Source: Hymenopus coronatus (lineage: Eukaryota > Arthropoda > Insecta > Mantodea > Hymenopodidae). Taken from it: a stretch of DNA of 64,000 nucleotides. Position numbers and translations under genes: made by a program. Every line of letters begins with the position of its first letter. Positions within the stretch are counted from its first letter, which is position 1. The DNA is taken from assembly GCA_030762935.1 (NCBI GenBank), contig CM060893.1, positions 12,816,001 through 12,880,000 on the forward strand. Reading direction: 5' to 3'. Under the pieces are notes generated by a model that ran no database searches, had not been told where the DNA came from, and saw nothing but the letters and a program-made list of their open reading frames with translations. Of this stretch, positions 1-10,757 are shown piece by piece.

Positions 1-1239
1 CGTAAAGCTACTTACGCTCCATTTATTGAAGTGAAAAGCTCTCCCTCGGTTTCGGAATTTTCCAGAGCATCATTTTTATCCTGAACTTCAACTTTAGTTC
101 AAGAAATCGAGGAAAGCGTAGCATTTTAACATTTAAGAACAAAACGTAACAAAGAGATCACCACCTTCAAGGAAAATGGTGTGACTACCTGGGAGTAGCC
201 AATATTACTAAATCTCCTAAATTTTATAATAGTTGACTAAAGTGCAGACAGATGGCAGCACAAATCAGACAACTAAATGATAACTGATATATGTTCTTTG
301 CCGCATAGCCCAAGACCAAGTTAAGGTTGTGGAATTGCATTAAAAGCGTTTGTAATACCTGCCCAAGCTATACTTAGACTTGGGCTTCAATGTGTTAAGA
401 ATTTTGCCAACATTAAACAAGTTCAATAAAATATTTTGCATGAGTTTATCTTGTATGATGCATTTGACAGTCACTAAATCTGTCTTGTAGCAGATAATAG
501 GTTGAACTATCCCACTCTGTGGTAGCCTAGCTCACGTTGTTTGAAATAATGGAATAATGTTTCTTTTAAAGCTGCATACAGTTATTGTGGTGTATACCTC
601 AGAACAGTGGGTATTTGTTAAGTTAACTTTTACTCTATAGTTAAATATGGCGTGTCAGCTTTGTACAAAATTCCCTGTCATCATTTCTAACAGATCCACT
701 ATAGCTTCTTAGAAACATTCAACACACTGGGTCCATGTCAGATAAAAAGAAACATAGAGAGCCAACAGTTATGACTAATGAAACATTTCTAAAAATAAAG
801 GGCTTTTCTATTAAGCAATTTCAATTGCAGATCCAGCCAGGGTTCCAAAGTTGATGTAAACAATGTATACTTCCACATTAGCTTCATGTTCATATCAGCA
901 GTGATGAGCACACAAACAAATGAACATGGACTCACATCTGTATTTGTAATGGTGTACTACTATATTGATGATGATGATGGTGACAACAACAATAGTAATA
1001 AATACCAGAATAAAGACTGAGTTGAAGTTGAATAATCAAAATTAAACTCTTGTTAAACAACAGCTATTGGGTAAAGACATAAAGCTCTTCACAAACCTAA
1101 ACCTAATTTCTACCAATCATTTCATTTATGAAAGGTGAATCACAATGTAAGATCATTGTTGACAGAATTTAGGGCCTAAATTAACATTGTTAGTTTGTTA
1201 TTAAAGAAAACTTGTACATATATTAAATAATAAGAAGTA
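1..1239. other. Non-coding stretch left of the first repeat
   Basis: AT-rich DNA with no recognisable exon or transposon. It should be intron of the BAIAP3/UNC13D-like gene, because the exon at 4371 opens in the middle of a C2 domain and needs an upstream exon ending in phase 1. I searched by eye for a C2-domain exon here and saw none. Confidence 0.4.
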
Positions 1240-2004
1240 TTTTTACTTTCTCTATACGTACTATGTACATAGTGTATAGAGAATGTATTGTAATGCACCC
1301 AAAAATTCAATACCAATATTTCACTGGAAATACATGTTTTAAGACACCCTGAATACAAAAATAACATTTTTAGAAAAATGTCTGTGTGTGTGTCTTGTCT
1401 CTGTGTCTGTGGGCAGCATAGCTCAAAAACGAAAAGACCGTTAAATACCAAACTTGGTATTTTAGTTCAGTATCTTCCAAGGATGTGACACAAAGGTTTT
1501 CAAGAAAACCCCTCCACCCCAAACTACCCTTCACATGGAAACATTTTCGAAAATGGAATAGCCTCTGAAGACTACTTTGTTCTGGATGAATTTTACGGAA
1601 TTGTGTATGCCGTAAGAAATAGACAAAAACTTACCACACAAAAATTATAGAGCACAATAGAACACACAATTTATGTTACACATTTTTTTCGTGGAGTTGA
1701 TCGTTTTTTAGATATTTCTTATTTTTGGTTTCAGCCCTGAAAAACTTATACTTTTTTCATACAGGAATTTGTCAACTCATATCCATACAAACAAAGGAAC
1801 TTCAGTCACATAGCAACCAGCTTTAGACTATCACTTTAACCTTTGGTACTCCATTTTTGCGCTTCTAATTATAAGGAAGCAAGTAATGGACTATTTGTGC
1901 TAATTTTTCTCGATTAGCATGAAGTAAATAGAAGCATAAGCTTTTTAACAATAATTTATTGCAGAGATGTAGAGAAGGTCATGTGAATGGAACAGATTTT
2001 TGAC
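1240..2004 (+). repeat. R1 repeat, copy 1
   Basis: Opens with the R1 head (ACTTTCTCTATACGTACTAT and its palindromic continuation) and runs to the R1 tail (ATGTGAATGGAACAGATTTT). An internal block is missing: the sequence jumps from the CATTTTCGAAAATGG segment straight to the AATAGCCTCTGAAG segment. It carries the GT-rich stretch and the AACTCAAAAACGAAAAG-type motif common to the family. The open frames inside are not conserved between copies. Confidence 0.85.
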
Positions 2005-2049
2005 AGTGGAGCACAATAATTTAAATGAATTGAGTCACATTTTTTACAC

Positions 2050-2433
2050 ATTTTGCTCCACTTCATCTTCATTTGGAAAGACCAGTTCTTGAGTACCAAG
2101 GTTGACTGACACTACATACAACAGGTGGTTGTGTGCAGCCTGGTGTTATGCTGCCTTCTACTCTTGTCAAAAGGATGATGTCACCCAAAGCAGGGACCTC
2201 AAAATTCATAAGCAAATCTTCTTCCTTGGTGATATAGATGTTTTCCCAAATTTGCAGTTCCAAAGGTTTCTTTACATATATAATCAACTCTATTTCTTCC
2301 TTTATGTTATGATTTTGAGACCACAAATGATGTGCTACTGCAGACTTGTCTAGGTGTTTGTACCTAATGCTTCTATAGTGTTCTTTCATCCTAGTTTCCA
2401 ACTTTTGTTTTGTTTTCCCAATATAAATCTAGT
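2050..2433 (-). mobile_element. Penelope-like element fragment, GIY-YIG endonuclease end
   Basis: On the minus strand the frame reads IYIGKTKQKLETRMKEHYRS, then KSAVAHHLWSQNHN. This matches the GIY-YIG endonuclease found at the C-terminus of Penelope-like retroelements: the YIG motif, the R-x3-H segment and the KSAVA-x-H segment. The reverse transcriptase part is absent because the fragment abuts R1 copy 2 at about 2434. It is a decayed partial copy with an unrelated tail after about residue 75. Confidence 0.7.
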
Positions 2434-2727
2434 AAGTGTCTTCCAAGGATATGACATGAAAATTTTCGGAAAATCCTGCATCCCAAACCACTCATTACAT
2501 GGAACATTTTTCAAAATTGTTTGTTTTCTAAAAAATGGTTCTAACAATTTTGATTAAAATCTCACATATTAAAGATACTTACCTACATGACAAATAAAAT
2601 GCATGTCTTGAATTTCCTGGGAATAGCCTCTGAAGACCTCTTGCTTCTGGACAAATTTTGTATAACTTGTAAACTGTAAAAGGTAGACAAAACCTTGGTA
2701 GACCTTGTTAAAAACATACAGTTTATG

Positions 2728-2732
<5 letters not shown>

Positions 2733-2783
<51 letters not shown>
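2733..2783. repeat. (TA)n microsatellite
   Basis: About 25 uninterrupted TA units at the junction between R1 copy 2 and the inserted SINE-A. It may have grown from the SINE tail or from the CATATA of the R1 target. Confidence 0.95.
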
Positions 2784-2790
<7 letters not shown>

Positions 2791-3048
2791 AAATGGCTTG
2801 TTATTTATGGATGCTCTTTAACTACTGTGGTTCTCAGCATCCCATTCTAAGTTGGGCGTGAAAGACCACTTAATTTTGCTCAGAGGCCTCTCTATCAAAC
2901 TTGAGGTTCTTTTATGTGCTGTAAATCTACGACACGGGACCAGCAGCTTTACTCCCCTTCCGAAGGAAGCCATGCTAAGGATTTTTACACCCGAAAAAAT
3001 CCATCGTCCTCTGCCAGGTTTGAACCCACGACCTTGGGAATATATACC
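2784..3048 (-). mobile_element. SINE-A, tRNA-derived, nested in R1
   Basis: On the minus strand this begins with a tRNA-like head (B-box-like GGTTCAAACC). The body has the stable blocks AAATCCTTAGCATGGCTTCC, GATTTACAGCACATAAAAG and GAGAGGCCTCTGAGCAAAAT, and it ends TCCATAAATAACA. At least eight related copies lie in the window, which defines the family without any database. The A-box end of this copy is truncated. Confidence 0.85.
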
Positions 3049-3359
3049 TAATTGATATCAAATTCAAAATACTTAACTTTTCTTAAATGGGAAGTCTTCA
3101 CTCATTTCATATCTCTTATATTTTGCTCCTGGCCATGGAAAAGAACCAAATTTTAATGGTAATCACACGGAGACAGCTTTTAAAATATTTGATTGTCGCT
3201 TTAGCCTAGTGTATTCCCTTATTTAATTTCCATTTATAAGGAACTAACTAATAAGACCGTTTCTGGTTATGTTATCTTGATTAACATGATGCAGATAACA
3301 GAATACTTTGTTTGCAGAACAGATAGAGCAAGCCAGGTAAATGGAACACATCAATTTCT

Positions 3360-4285
3360 ATTGCTTTCTCTAAATGTACTATGTACATAGTGTATAGAGA
3401 AGGTATTGTAATGTACCCAAAAATTCGATACTGAGATTTCACTGGAAATACATGTTTTGTGACCCCCTGATTAAAAAGGTGCATTTTAGAAAAAGTTCTC
3501 TGTATATGTGTGTGTGTGTGTGTGTGTGCGCGTGCTTGTGCTTATGTGTGTCTGTGGACAGCATAGCTGAAAAACTAAAAGCCGTTAAATACCAAACTTG
3601 ATATTTAAGTTCAGTATCTTCCAAAGATGCAACACAAAGATTTTCAAGCCCCCCCCCCCCCTTTTACTCTTTACATGGAACATTTTTCAAACATTTTGAT
3701 TTTCTCAAAAATGGCTCTTAAACATAAGGTATTTTAGTCAAAATTGTTAAGATAGTTTTATGGCAAATGAAATGTATATCTTAAATTTTCTGGGAAAAGC
3801 CTCTAAAGATCCCTTCATTCTGGATGACTTTTGTATAACTGGCAAACCGCAAGAGATATACAAAAACTAACCACACAAAAAATGTAGATTTCCTTAAAGT
3901 ACCCAATTTATGTCATATACTTTTTTTTTTTTTTTGTAGAGTTAACCATTTTCGAGATACTTGGATTATTGATTTAAATTTTAAGCCACTTAAACTTTTC
4001 TCGAATGGGAAAACGTCTTTCTTCTCATTTGTTTACTCCTGACAAGCAAAGAGATTGGAACTTCAATTGTTTCACAGAGTGACTGGCTTTTAAAGGACAA
4101 GACTATTGTTTTAGCCCGTACATTTTCTTATTCCCCTTCTACTTACAAGGAAGCTAGTAATAAGACTAATTCTGTTTATGTTTATTTTGATTAGCATGAT
4201 GTAGATAACAGATTAATGTTTTAAATAAAAGGTTTGTTTACCGAACGGTTAGAGGACATCTTGTGAATGGAACACATTAATTTTT
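3360..4285 (+). repeat. R1 repeat, copy 3
   Basis: Nearly full-length R1. The head contains ACTATGTACATAGT, a perfect 14-base palindrome, followed by TATAGAGAAGGTATTG, a GT-rich stretch, all internal blocks, and the tail TGAATGGAACACATTAATTTTT. It ends about 85 bases before the first C2 exon of the BAIAP3/UNC13D-like gene. Confidence 0.85.
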
Positions 4286-4370
4286 TTTCTTTCTGAAATT
4301 AGCTTCATATCATTCCTGTTTATACAACCAAACTGTAAATGTTTATGTTTTAATTGTGTTCATGTTGCAG

Positions 4371-4491
4371 GAATCTTGAACCCCTATGTGAAGGTCCAAC
4401 TGGTACCACAGGAGTGGTTTAAAGACCATAAAATAAAAAGTGAACCATTCCGAGGAACACAACATCCTCTGTTTCGGAAACAGTATGTAAT
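4371..4491 (+). CDS. BAIAP3/UNC13D: BAIAP3/UNC13D-like protein, exon with start of second C2 domain
   Basis: The exon lies between CATGTTGCAG and GTAAGTAACA and enters in phase 1 (first two bases complete a codon). It encodes NPYVKVQLVPQEWF, then about 15 lysine-rich residues, then GTQHPLFRKQYV. This is the beta-3 to beta-5 part of a C2 domain, and the position and spacing of HPLF match the C-terminal C2B of BAIAP3 and UNC13D (Munc13-4; Staccato in Drosophila), which tether and prime secretory vesicles for fusion. The aspartate usual in DPYVK is asparagine here. The exon ends after AT, and the next exon supplies G to make an in-frame ATG (Met) codon. Upstream exons (first C2, MUN domain) must lie left of the window. 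Confidence 0.85.
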
Positions 4492-4929
4492 GTAAGTAAC
4501 ACATCTAACTATTCTTATAAAGAGAACACTTCTGTACACTTTATATTACAAAATGCTATCTCAGAACCCAGTATATGCTTTTGATGATTCTTTCACTTTT
4601 GAAAAGTAGTATTCCTCTAGATGGACACAGGCTATATGCAATCTTCTAATTTCAACTCCTGCTGAAACATTGCACTTGACAGCTAGCAGTTAAGATGAAA
4701 AACTTTACCCATGAGACTTCCTGAACCAATCAAAGGCAATCCAGGTGGTTGGTCTCAAAGCAGAAATGAAATTGGAAGCAGATCTGGCTATTTTCAACCT
4801 GCGCTTCACTTTGTGGTCTCCATAACTTGCTTCAAGTTATTTATATTGTGGTTATTGTTGATAGTGGTTTATACAATAAACATTCCTGGAATGTTTTTTA
4901 TGTTTTTATTCAACTTTTTGTAACCGTTT
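4492..4929. other. Intron, no recognisable element
   Basis: First part of the 4.5-kb intron 4492-8992. A 70-codon frame at 4711-4923 has no recognisable family and is best treated as chance. Confidence 0.4.
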
Positions 4930-5110
4930 AAAATTAGGCGCCACCATAAATGGCGGAAAGGTATGAACAGGAAAGAAAATGAAATGACCCCCTAGGCCTC
5001 AAATACTCTAATACCATTGGGGTCGAAGAAAACAAGAATTGAGTTAAGCAAGACTGGATAGGAAAGGTAAAAGAGGGGATCTGATATGTGTAAAGGAAGA
5101 AATATCAGTC
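4930..5110 (+). repeat. Short interspersed repeat of unknown class
   Basis: Contains CCCTAGGCCTCAAATACTC and ACCATTGGGGTCGAAGAA, a moderately GC-rich, low-divergence-looking block that resembles dispersed repeats of other arthropod genomes. No second copy was seen in the window, so the repeat status is inferred. Confidence 0.35.
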
Positions 5111-5137
5111 CAGGTCAATAACTCACCAAGCTGACCA

Positions 5138-5840
5138 GTGGTTATCGTTGAGCAGCCCTTCCCTTTAGTTCATCACATAATTTTGTTTAGTTTTGATGGA
5201 GAGATTTCAGCAATACTTCAGAGCTTACAAAACCTACTATATCTTATAAATAAATTTGAAAAAGTTGTACTATTATCTGACTCTAAAGCAGCTATTATAT
5301 CCATAACATCTTATGTAACACCTAATAACTTAAATATTGCAGAATGCCGCAAAATCATAAAATAACTAATGAATTTAAATAAAAGATTAATACTTCAATG
5401 GATACCAGCACATTGTGGAATACAGGATAATGAAACAGCTGACCTTCTAGCCAAGAAAGGTAGTAAAATTACATCATATTCATCTGATCCAATAAGTTAT
5501 CTCTATCAAAATAATCATTATATCAACATATAATAACAACATTAAAGAAACAATAGGAAAACCATGGGAAAATTTATGTAATAACACGACCAGAATCACA
5601 ACATTGCCAAGAAAATCCTCTGTAGCAACTTTAGACTCCTAACAGACCATGACTGTCTCGATAAAAATTTATTCAGGATTGGTATAGTGAGATCTCCTCT
5701 GTACACTTAAGAAGATATGGATGGAAACCATCTACTGCGCTGCCCAACCTTTAGTCAACATGATAATATGACATCAAAATACTGGAATGAAGAGAGCGAA
5801 TGGCTTCACTGCCAACTGCTCAACATTAGATACCAACCAA
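5138..5840 (+). mobile_element. Jockey-like LINE fragment: RNase H and 3' zinc-finger region
   Basis: Encodes an RNase H-like domain: FDGEISAI, then VVLLSDSKAAI, then after a stop LQWIPAHCGIQDNETADLLA, which has the classic HCG and NE-AD motifs. Downstream the frame, broken by indels, still shows the LLTDHDCLDKNLFRIG and R-S-P-L-C-T type segment that ends jockey-clade ORF2. Reverse transcriptase and endonuclease are missing, and stops and frameshifts show that it is dead. It lies inside the 4.5-kb intron of the BAIAP3/UNC13D-like gene, in the sense orientation. Confidence 0.75.
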
Positions 5841-6435
5841 CCATATATATGCAGTAAGACCCTGTAATTACACTCTTTAAGGGACTGTGACCTAAATGTG
5901 CAATAACAGGGATACTGCTACACATGGGATATGACTTATTAGGCATGAAAAATCAATTTTGTCACAGTTTAATAAGCAACACAGTATATGTTTCTGAATA
6001 TTCATGTGGAGTACACTGCAAAATGAAGTACAAGAGATCATTTCTTATGAAAAAAATCTTCAATTGTTGTGTTGTTGATTACACTTATGATTTGCCATTT
6101 TGTAGTACTGTAAGACAACTCGTTATACACTACACAAAATTCAAGGAAAAACTACAGTACATGAGGTTTATGTTGAAACAGTTTTTCTGCTACCTAACTG
6201 GCCTAGAGTATGGAGTGCATTAATGACAGTCCGAGTAACGGAAAAACCTGTCACAATCATCCTTCACTGTCTATTGTTCTCTCAGTGTCAATTGTTGTCA
6301 GTTGTAGTTGTTTTCTGGTAGTGAAATATGGAAAATATGCTGATATTGTTCACCACACTTGCTTTTGTATTACTCAAAGCGGGACTTCGGAAATGAGGGA
6401 AAGCTTTGCAATCAAAGATGAAGATTAGACAGTTT
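5841..6435. other. Intron, no recognisable element
   Basis: Moderately AT-rich DNA with two open frames (5924-6223 and 6210-6428, + strand). Neither resembles a known domain, and neither has splice support. Confidence 0.35.
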
Positions 6436-6437
6436 GT

Positions 6438-6703
6438 TGCCCTCCATAGTATAATGATTACCATGCTGACTTCATATACCCAAGGTCGCAGGTTCAAACC
6501 GGAGGAAAAATCCTTAGCATGGCTTCCTTCGGAAGGGAAATAAAGCTGTTGGTCCCGTGTCGTAGATTTACAGCACGTAAAAGAACCTCTAGCTTGACAG
6601 ACAGGCCTCTGAGCAAAATTAAGCGGTCTTTCACGCCCAATATAGAATGGGATGCTGAGAACCACAGCAGTTAAAGAGCATCCATAAATAACACACCATT
6701 TAT
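6438..6703 (+). mobile_element. SINE-A, tRNA-derived
   Basis: Head GCCCTCCATAGTATAATGAT is the A-box region, followed by CTTCATATACCCAAGGTCGC and the B-box-like GGTTCAAACC. The body has AAATCCTTAGCATGGCTTCC and GATTTACAGCACGTAAAAG, and the 3' end is CATCCATAAATAACAC. Full length, about 265 bases, inserted just before R1 copy 4. Confidence 0.9.
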
Positions 6704-7534
6704 ATTTTTACTTTCTCTATACGAACTATATGCATAGTGTATAGAGAAAGTATTGCACTCCATCTAAAAATTCGATACCGAGATTTCACCGGAAATATAT
6801 GTTTTAGGGTCCCCTTTATCTAAAAAAGTATTTTCAGAAAACAGTCCGTGTGTCAGTGTGTCTGTGAACACGATAACTCAAAAACGAAAAGTTGGTAAAG
6901 TACCAAACTTGGTATATAAGTTTAGAATCTTCCAGAGATTTTGAGAAAAATCCCCCCCACCCCAAACTACCCTTTACATGGAACTTTTTTCGAAAATGTT
7001 GATTTTCTAAAAAATGGCTCTAACGATTTTGATTAAAATATCGTATATTACAGATATTTACCCAACAAATAAAATGTATATTTTGAATTTCTGGGAATAG
7101 CCTCTGAAGGCTACTTTATTCTGGGTCAATTTTACAGAATTTTGCGTAAATGCTAAACCGTAACAGATGGACAAAATCTTACCACAGAATAAATGTAGAG
7201 CACTTTAAAACACACAATTTATGGTATATATATTTTTTTCGTGGAGTTGATTGTTTTGGAGATGTTCGTTGTTTTTGGTTTCAGCTATAAAGACTTATAC
7301 TTTTCTCTTACAGGAATTTGTCAACTCCTGTCCATACAAACAAAGGAACTTCAGTCACATAGCAACCAGCTTTTGATTATCGCTTTAACCTATGGTACTT
7401 CCTTATTTCGCTTCTACTAACAAGGAAGCAAATAATAAGATTGTCTCTGCTAATTTTTTCTCGATTAGATGAAGTAAATAGAATATTTTGTTGCAGAGAT
7501 AGAGAAAGTCATGTGAATGGAACACATCAGATTT
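6704..7534 (+). repeat. R1 repeat, copy 4, full length
   Basis: One of the cleanest copies. Head ACTTTCTCTATACGAACTAT lies after a T-run, and tail GTGAATGGAACACATCAGA lies before a T-run. The length between the T-runs is about 825 bases. The internal order of blocks is the same as in the other copies. Confidence 0.9.
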
Positions 7535-7539
7535 TTTTT

Positions 7540-8000
7540 AGTTAAGGATTGCCAACTGCTTACTTACCATGTTTCAAGTTACAGCAACACAATAAAAGGA
7601 TAAAACACTTTGACAGGAAGCATTTTGAAAGTATAAATTCCTTTCAAGAAAAGGTACTGCCAACTGTAGGCATTTTTTTAGGTAAAGCCATTGAGCTTTT
7701 GACCAATGAGTAAAGTTAAATACCTATTTTCTCATCATGCTTTTAAAATATTAAAACTTTTGCAATTTATTTACGATATTTGTATTCTTTTATTACTCCA
7801 AAAAGTGCTAATATTGGGATTCGGAAACATTAAAAGGGATAAAATCATGCAGTATTAATTTGGAACGTCCAGGGACTTATACAGCATAATGAATGGGATA
7901 GTATTATAATCAGGAGCGTAATTACAGGGTTTTACGGTATATATGTATATACATTTTTTGTTGTTTAATTCATATTATTTATACAAGATTTGAAGTGCAA
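7540..8000. other. Intron, no recognisable element
   Basis: AT-rich sequence between R1 copy 4 and the Tc1 fossil. Nothing coding or repeated was recognised. Confidence 0.35.
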
Positions 8001-8003
8001 CTA

Positions 8004-8800
8004 CACTATGTGATCAAAAGATCTGGACACCCCCACAAACATATGTCTTTCATCTTAGGTGTATTGTGCTGCCACCTACTGCCTTGTACTCATTATCCGT
8101 GACCTCAGTAGTCATTAGACATCGTGAAACAGCAGAATGAGATGCTCTGTGGTCAGGTGATTGGGTGTCATTTGTGTCAGTAGTCTGTACGCGAGATTTC
8201 CACACTCCTAAATGTCCCTAGGTCCTCTGTGATAGTGAAGTGGAAACGTGAAGGGACATGTACAGGCTGACCTTTGAAGAGGGCCGTAAAGAGTAATAGG
8301 CCGACATCTATCCAGACCATCACAAACTACACCAGGATCCACTCCAAGTACTATGACAGTTGGTGTGAGGTCAGAAACCTTGGATTCCATGGTCGAGTGG
8401 CTGCTCGTAAGTCCATATCATGCATGAAAATGCCAAACGACGCCCTGCTTGGTGTAAGGAGCGTCAACATTACACAACTGAACGTGTGGAGTGACAAATC
8501 ATGGTACACAATATGACGATCCAATGGCAGGGCATGGGTATGGCGGATGCCTGCGTGTGTAGTGCCAACAGTGAAATTTGGAGGTGGTGTTATGGTGTGG
8601 TCGTGTTTTTTCCTGGAGGGGAATTGCACCCCTTGTCATTTTGCATGGCATGAGTATGGTGCAGACCTACATTGATATTATAAGCAGCTTCTTGCCTCCC
8701 ACTGTAGAAGAGGAATTCGGGGCTGGCGATAACATCTTTCAACATGATCGAGCACCTGTTCATACTGCACAGGCTAGGCGGAGTGGTTACATGACAATAA
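8004..8800 (+). mobile_element. Tc1-like transposon, decayed
   Basis: The left end ACTATGTGATCAAAAGATCT followed by GGACACCCC is a typical Tc1 terminal inverted repeat starting next to TA. The transposase survives in pieces: NLGFHGRVAARKS (the linker after the helix-turn-helix), NVWSDKSWYT (around the first catalytic Asp), a glycine-rich segment with MVWSCFSWRGIAPL, and FGAGDNIFQHDRAPVHTAQA (around the second catalytic Asp). The right end was not found, and the copy stops at a CT-rich stretch near 8805. Stops and frameshifts make it inactive. It sits in the intron, sense to the host gene. Confidence 0.85.
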
Positions 8801-8992
8801 CACACTCTCTGTCTCTCTCACATGCACAAATAAATCTTTTTCCAAAAAATATATTTCTTTTATGTGGAATACACTATACTAAAATACTATCAGAATATAT
8901 ATGCTTATTCCTGGCATGAATAACACACATTTAATGGTGGCAATATTATTTGTGTGGAATGTTTTGGTGAACATAATTTTGGTTTTATTTAG

Positions 8993-9198
8993 GCACTTGG
9001 ATCCAAAGCAAATGGCAAATGGCAGAGGTTTGGTAAGGTTCGAAGTGAAGCACGCCAACTCGCATGGTATTTCCTGGGCCAACCGATTTGTTGGAGAAGC
9101 ATTTGTTCCTATCACTGATATTCCTTCAGCAGAACCTGGTGTCACGTTTCAGAATCTGCCATACATCCATCTAAAGCTGAAATCCCAACCTCACATGG
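8993..9198 (+). CDS. BAIAP3/UNC13D: BAIAP3/UNC13D-like protein, exon with end of second C2 domain
   Basis: Exon between TTTTATTTAG and GTAAGTTAAT. With the previous exon it reads HPLFRKQYVMHLDPKQ, and then has GLVRFEVKHANSH and WANRFVGEAFVPITDIP. The GEAFVPI segment matches the GEAFLPL segment that closes the C2B domain of UNC13D and BAIAP3. The third Ca-binding loop, which in Ca-dependent C2 domains carries a W-D-x-D type cluster, here reads VKHANSHGISWANRF with no aspartate, so this C2 is predicted not to bind calcium in the usual way. The exon ends in G, which joins AT of the next exon to give Asp. It is not the antisense frame found across the same bases, because only this strand has splice sites and continuity. 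Confidence 0.9.
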
Positions 9199-9680
9199 GT
9201 AAGTTAATATAACTGCAAATATTATTATAATGAATGTATGCGTACAAGGGTCACTATATTTTAATTTTGGAAGTTTGAAGAAACTATGTAGGCTGATTCA
9301 ACATGAGAATGGGAAGCCATATAGGGCACATCATTTTGAAACGTGCAGAGCAGCCAAATTGTCCATCTAGCATCATTTAACTCAATGTTGCTAACATTAT
9401 TTTATGTCAATAAATGACACTGATTGTATAACTATGCTGTCTTTCCTAAATTATAATAATACTAACTCACTCATTAGCCAACAAGCAAACATTCTCGTGG
9501 GACAGATAAAAATGTGATTTATTTTTTCTTCCAACATGTTTGTAAAGTCAAAAGAAGTGCTTATACAAGTTTTTATAATGCAAGTGCGAGTAAGGGAGTG
9601 ATGTTTCGTTTCATGAAGAAGAAATCAAAGTTCTTACCTTAATTGAAGCTTCTCAGGGGTACTACACATCTCCAAATGTG
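9199..9680. other. Intron, no recognisable element
   Basis: Start of the 2.0-kb intron 9199-11233. AT-rich, with no domain or repeat recognised. Confidence 0.35.
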
Positions 9681-9684
9681 GTTA

Positions 9685-9873
9685 TTATTCCTGAACATAT
9701 AACCTGCAGTAATGGTATCCCACAAAAAAATGTGTAAAACATAATTTCCCTGTACACCATCCACATCTAATAACTGCCAATTTTTCGCAGTTATCACATA
9801 GTCCTTTCAAATTTTTAAAGCAATAATCAGGAAATGGTTTTGGTTTTCTTCTGATAGTCCAGCCATCAGTCAA
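9685..9873 (-). pseudogene. Possible piggyBac-type transposase C-terminal cysteine-rich fragment
   Basis: A 62-codon frame containing GLCDNCEKLAVIRCGWCTGK, then LCFTHFFVGYHYC. The C-x2-C, C-x2-C, C-x2-H and H-x-C spacing resembles the C-terminal zinc finger of piggyBac-family transposases, where such a finger follows a basic, proline-rich stretch. No catalytic part was found nearby. Another small zinc-binding fragment is possible. Confidence 0.4.
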
Positions 9874-9925
9874 TCATTTGCAGAAGTTGTATACTAAAAC
9901 AATGATGTGCAGAGAAACAAATATA

Positions 9926-10643
9926 TGAGGTATGTCCAGAAAGTAAGTTCCATTTCAATTTATCTCTGCTGCAGCGCTGCGATTGCTGTTCCGCACATGC
10001 GCAGTAGACGCTCTGTACCAAGGAGAAGAAATGTGCGCCATTTTGAGATCGCTGTCAGCCACATACGCTTTGTTGTGCTTGTTTACAATGTCGGTGTTGA
10101 TTGAAAATCCCGCCGCTTGTGAAATCAGATCTGTGATTCGTTTTCTGAATGCTAGGAAAGTGAAACCAATTGAAATTTATCGGCAAAATGCGATGAGTGA
10201 TTCAATGGTGAGAAGATGGGTCCGACAGTTCAATGAAGGACGTAGTGAAGTGCACGATGAAGAACGAACTGGGCGTCCATCTTTGGTTACAGAAGAACTG
10301 GTTCACGCGATTGAAGACAAGATCCAGGAAAACTGCAAGTTTACAATTAGTGCTGTCGCTATGGAATTTCCCCAAAGCTCACGATCACTAATTCATGAAA
10401 TTGTTACCGAAAAACTGAAATTTCGTAAACTTTGCTCACGTTGGGTACAGGCGGCAAACTTCTATGAAGAAGGTATACAAAAACTTGTGCCACGCTATGA
10501 CAAATGCCTGCAAAATTTCGGCAGTTATGTGGAAAAGTAGTTTAAGAGTTGTAGAATTTTGTGCAATAAATAATTAATTATTCTGTATCTGTACACAATT
10601 TAATTGTATTACCAAATGGAACTTACTTTCTGGACGTACCTCA
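9926..10643 (+). mobile_element. Mariner transposon, internally deleted, with intact terminal repeats
   Basis: 718-base element flanked by TA target duplications (9924-9925 and 10644-10645). The terminal inverted repeats are about 30 bases and match at 29 positions; they begin TGAGGTAYGTCCAGAAAGTA. The element is more intact than the other DNA transposons here, which suggests a recent insertion. It retains the N-terminal and extreme C-terminal coding parts of the transposase but lost the catalytic middle, like a MITE caught early. It lies in the last intron of the BAIAP3/UNC13D-like gene, sense orientation. Confidence 0.92.
10088..10540 (+). CDS. Truncated mariner transposase: DNA-binding domain joined to C-terminus
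   Basis: 150-residue uninterrupted frame inside the deleted mariner, counted from ATG at 10088. The frame is also open back to an ATG at 9983. It has the mariner double helix-turn-helix: IRFLNARKVKPIEIYRQ, then MVRRWVRQFNEGRSEVHDEE and the linker RTGRPSLVTEEL, then the second helix set to about KLKFRKLCSRW. It jumps directly to the mariner C-terminus, NFYEEGIQKLVPRYDKCL. The usual transposase is about 340 residues, so roughly 190 with the catalytic aspartates are gone. It cannot catalyse transposition. It could still bind its own ends if expressed, which is inference. Confidence 0.85.
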   Translation: MSVLIENPAACEIRSVIRFLNARKVKPIEIYRQNAMSDSMVRRWVRQFNEGRSEVHDEERTGRPSLVTEELVHAIEDKIQENCKFTISAVAMEFPQSSRSLIHEIVTEKLKFRKLCSRWVQAANFYEEGIQKLVPRYDKCLQNFGSYVEK

Positions 10644-10757
10644 TAATACAGACAAATAGATAATTTATTTCATCTTTCAAGATACAGACATCATACATAT
10701 AAAGTTACTTTTCTGGTGTTGCTGAATTTGGTATCATATGTGTTAACCTGGTTATGT

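Larger units (their letters stand above)
2434..3355 (+). repeat. R1 repeat, copy 2, interrupted by a SINE and a TA microsatellite
   Basis: Lacks the R1 head and begins at the CTTCCAAGGAT segment. It continues to a (TA)n run, is interrupted by a reverse SINE-A, then resumes at about 3060 and ends at ATGGAACACATCAATTT. R1 was therefore present before the SINE arrived. R1 copy 3 follows immediately in the same orientation, giving a tandem pair. Confidence 0.8.
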
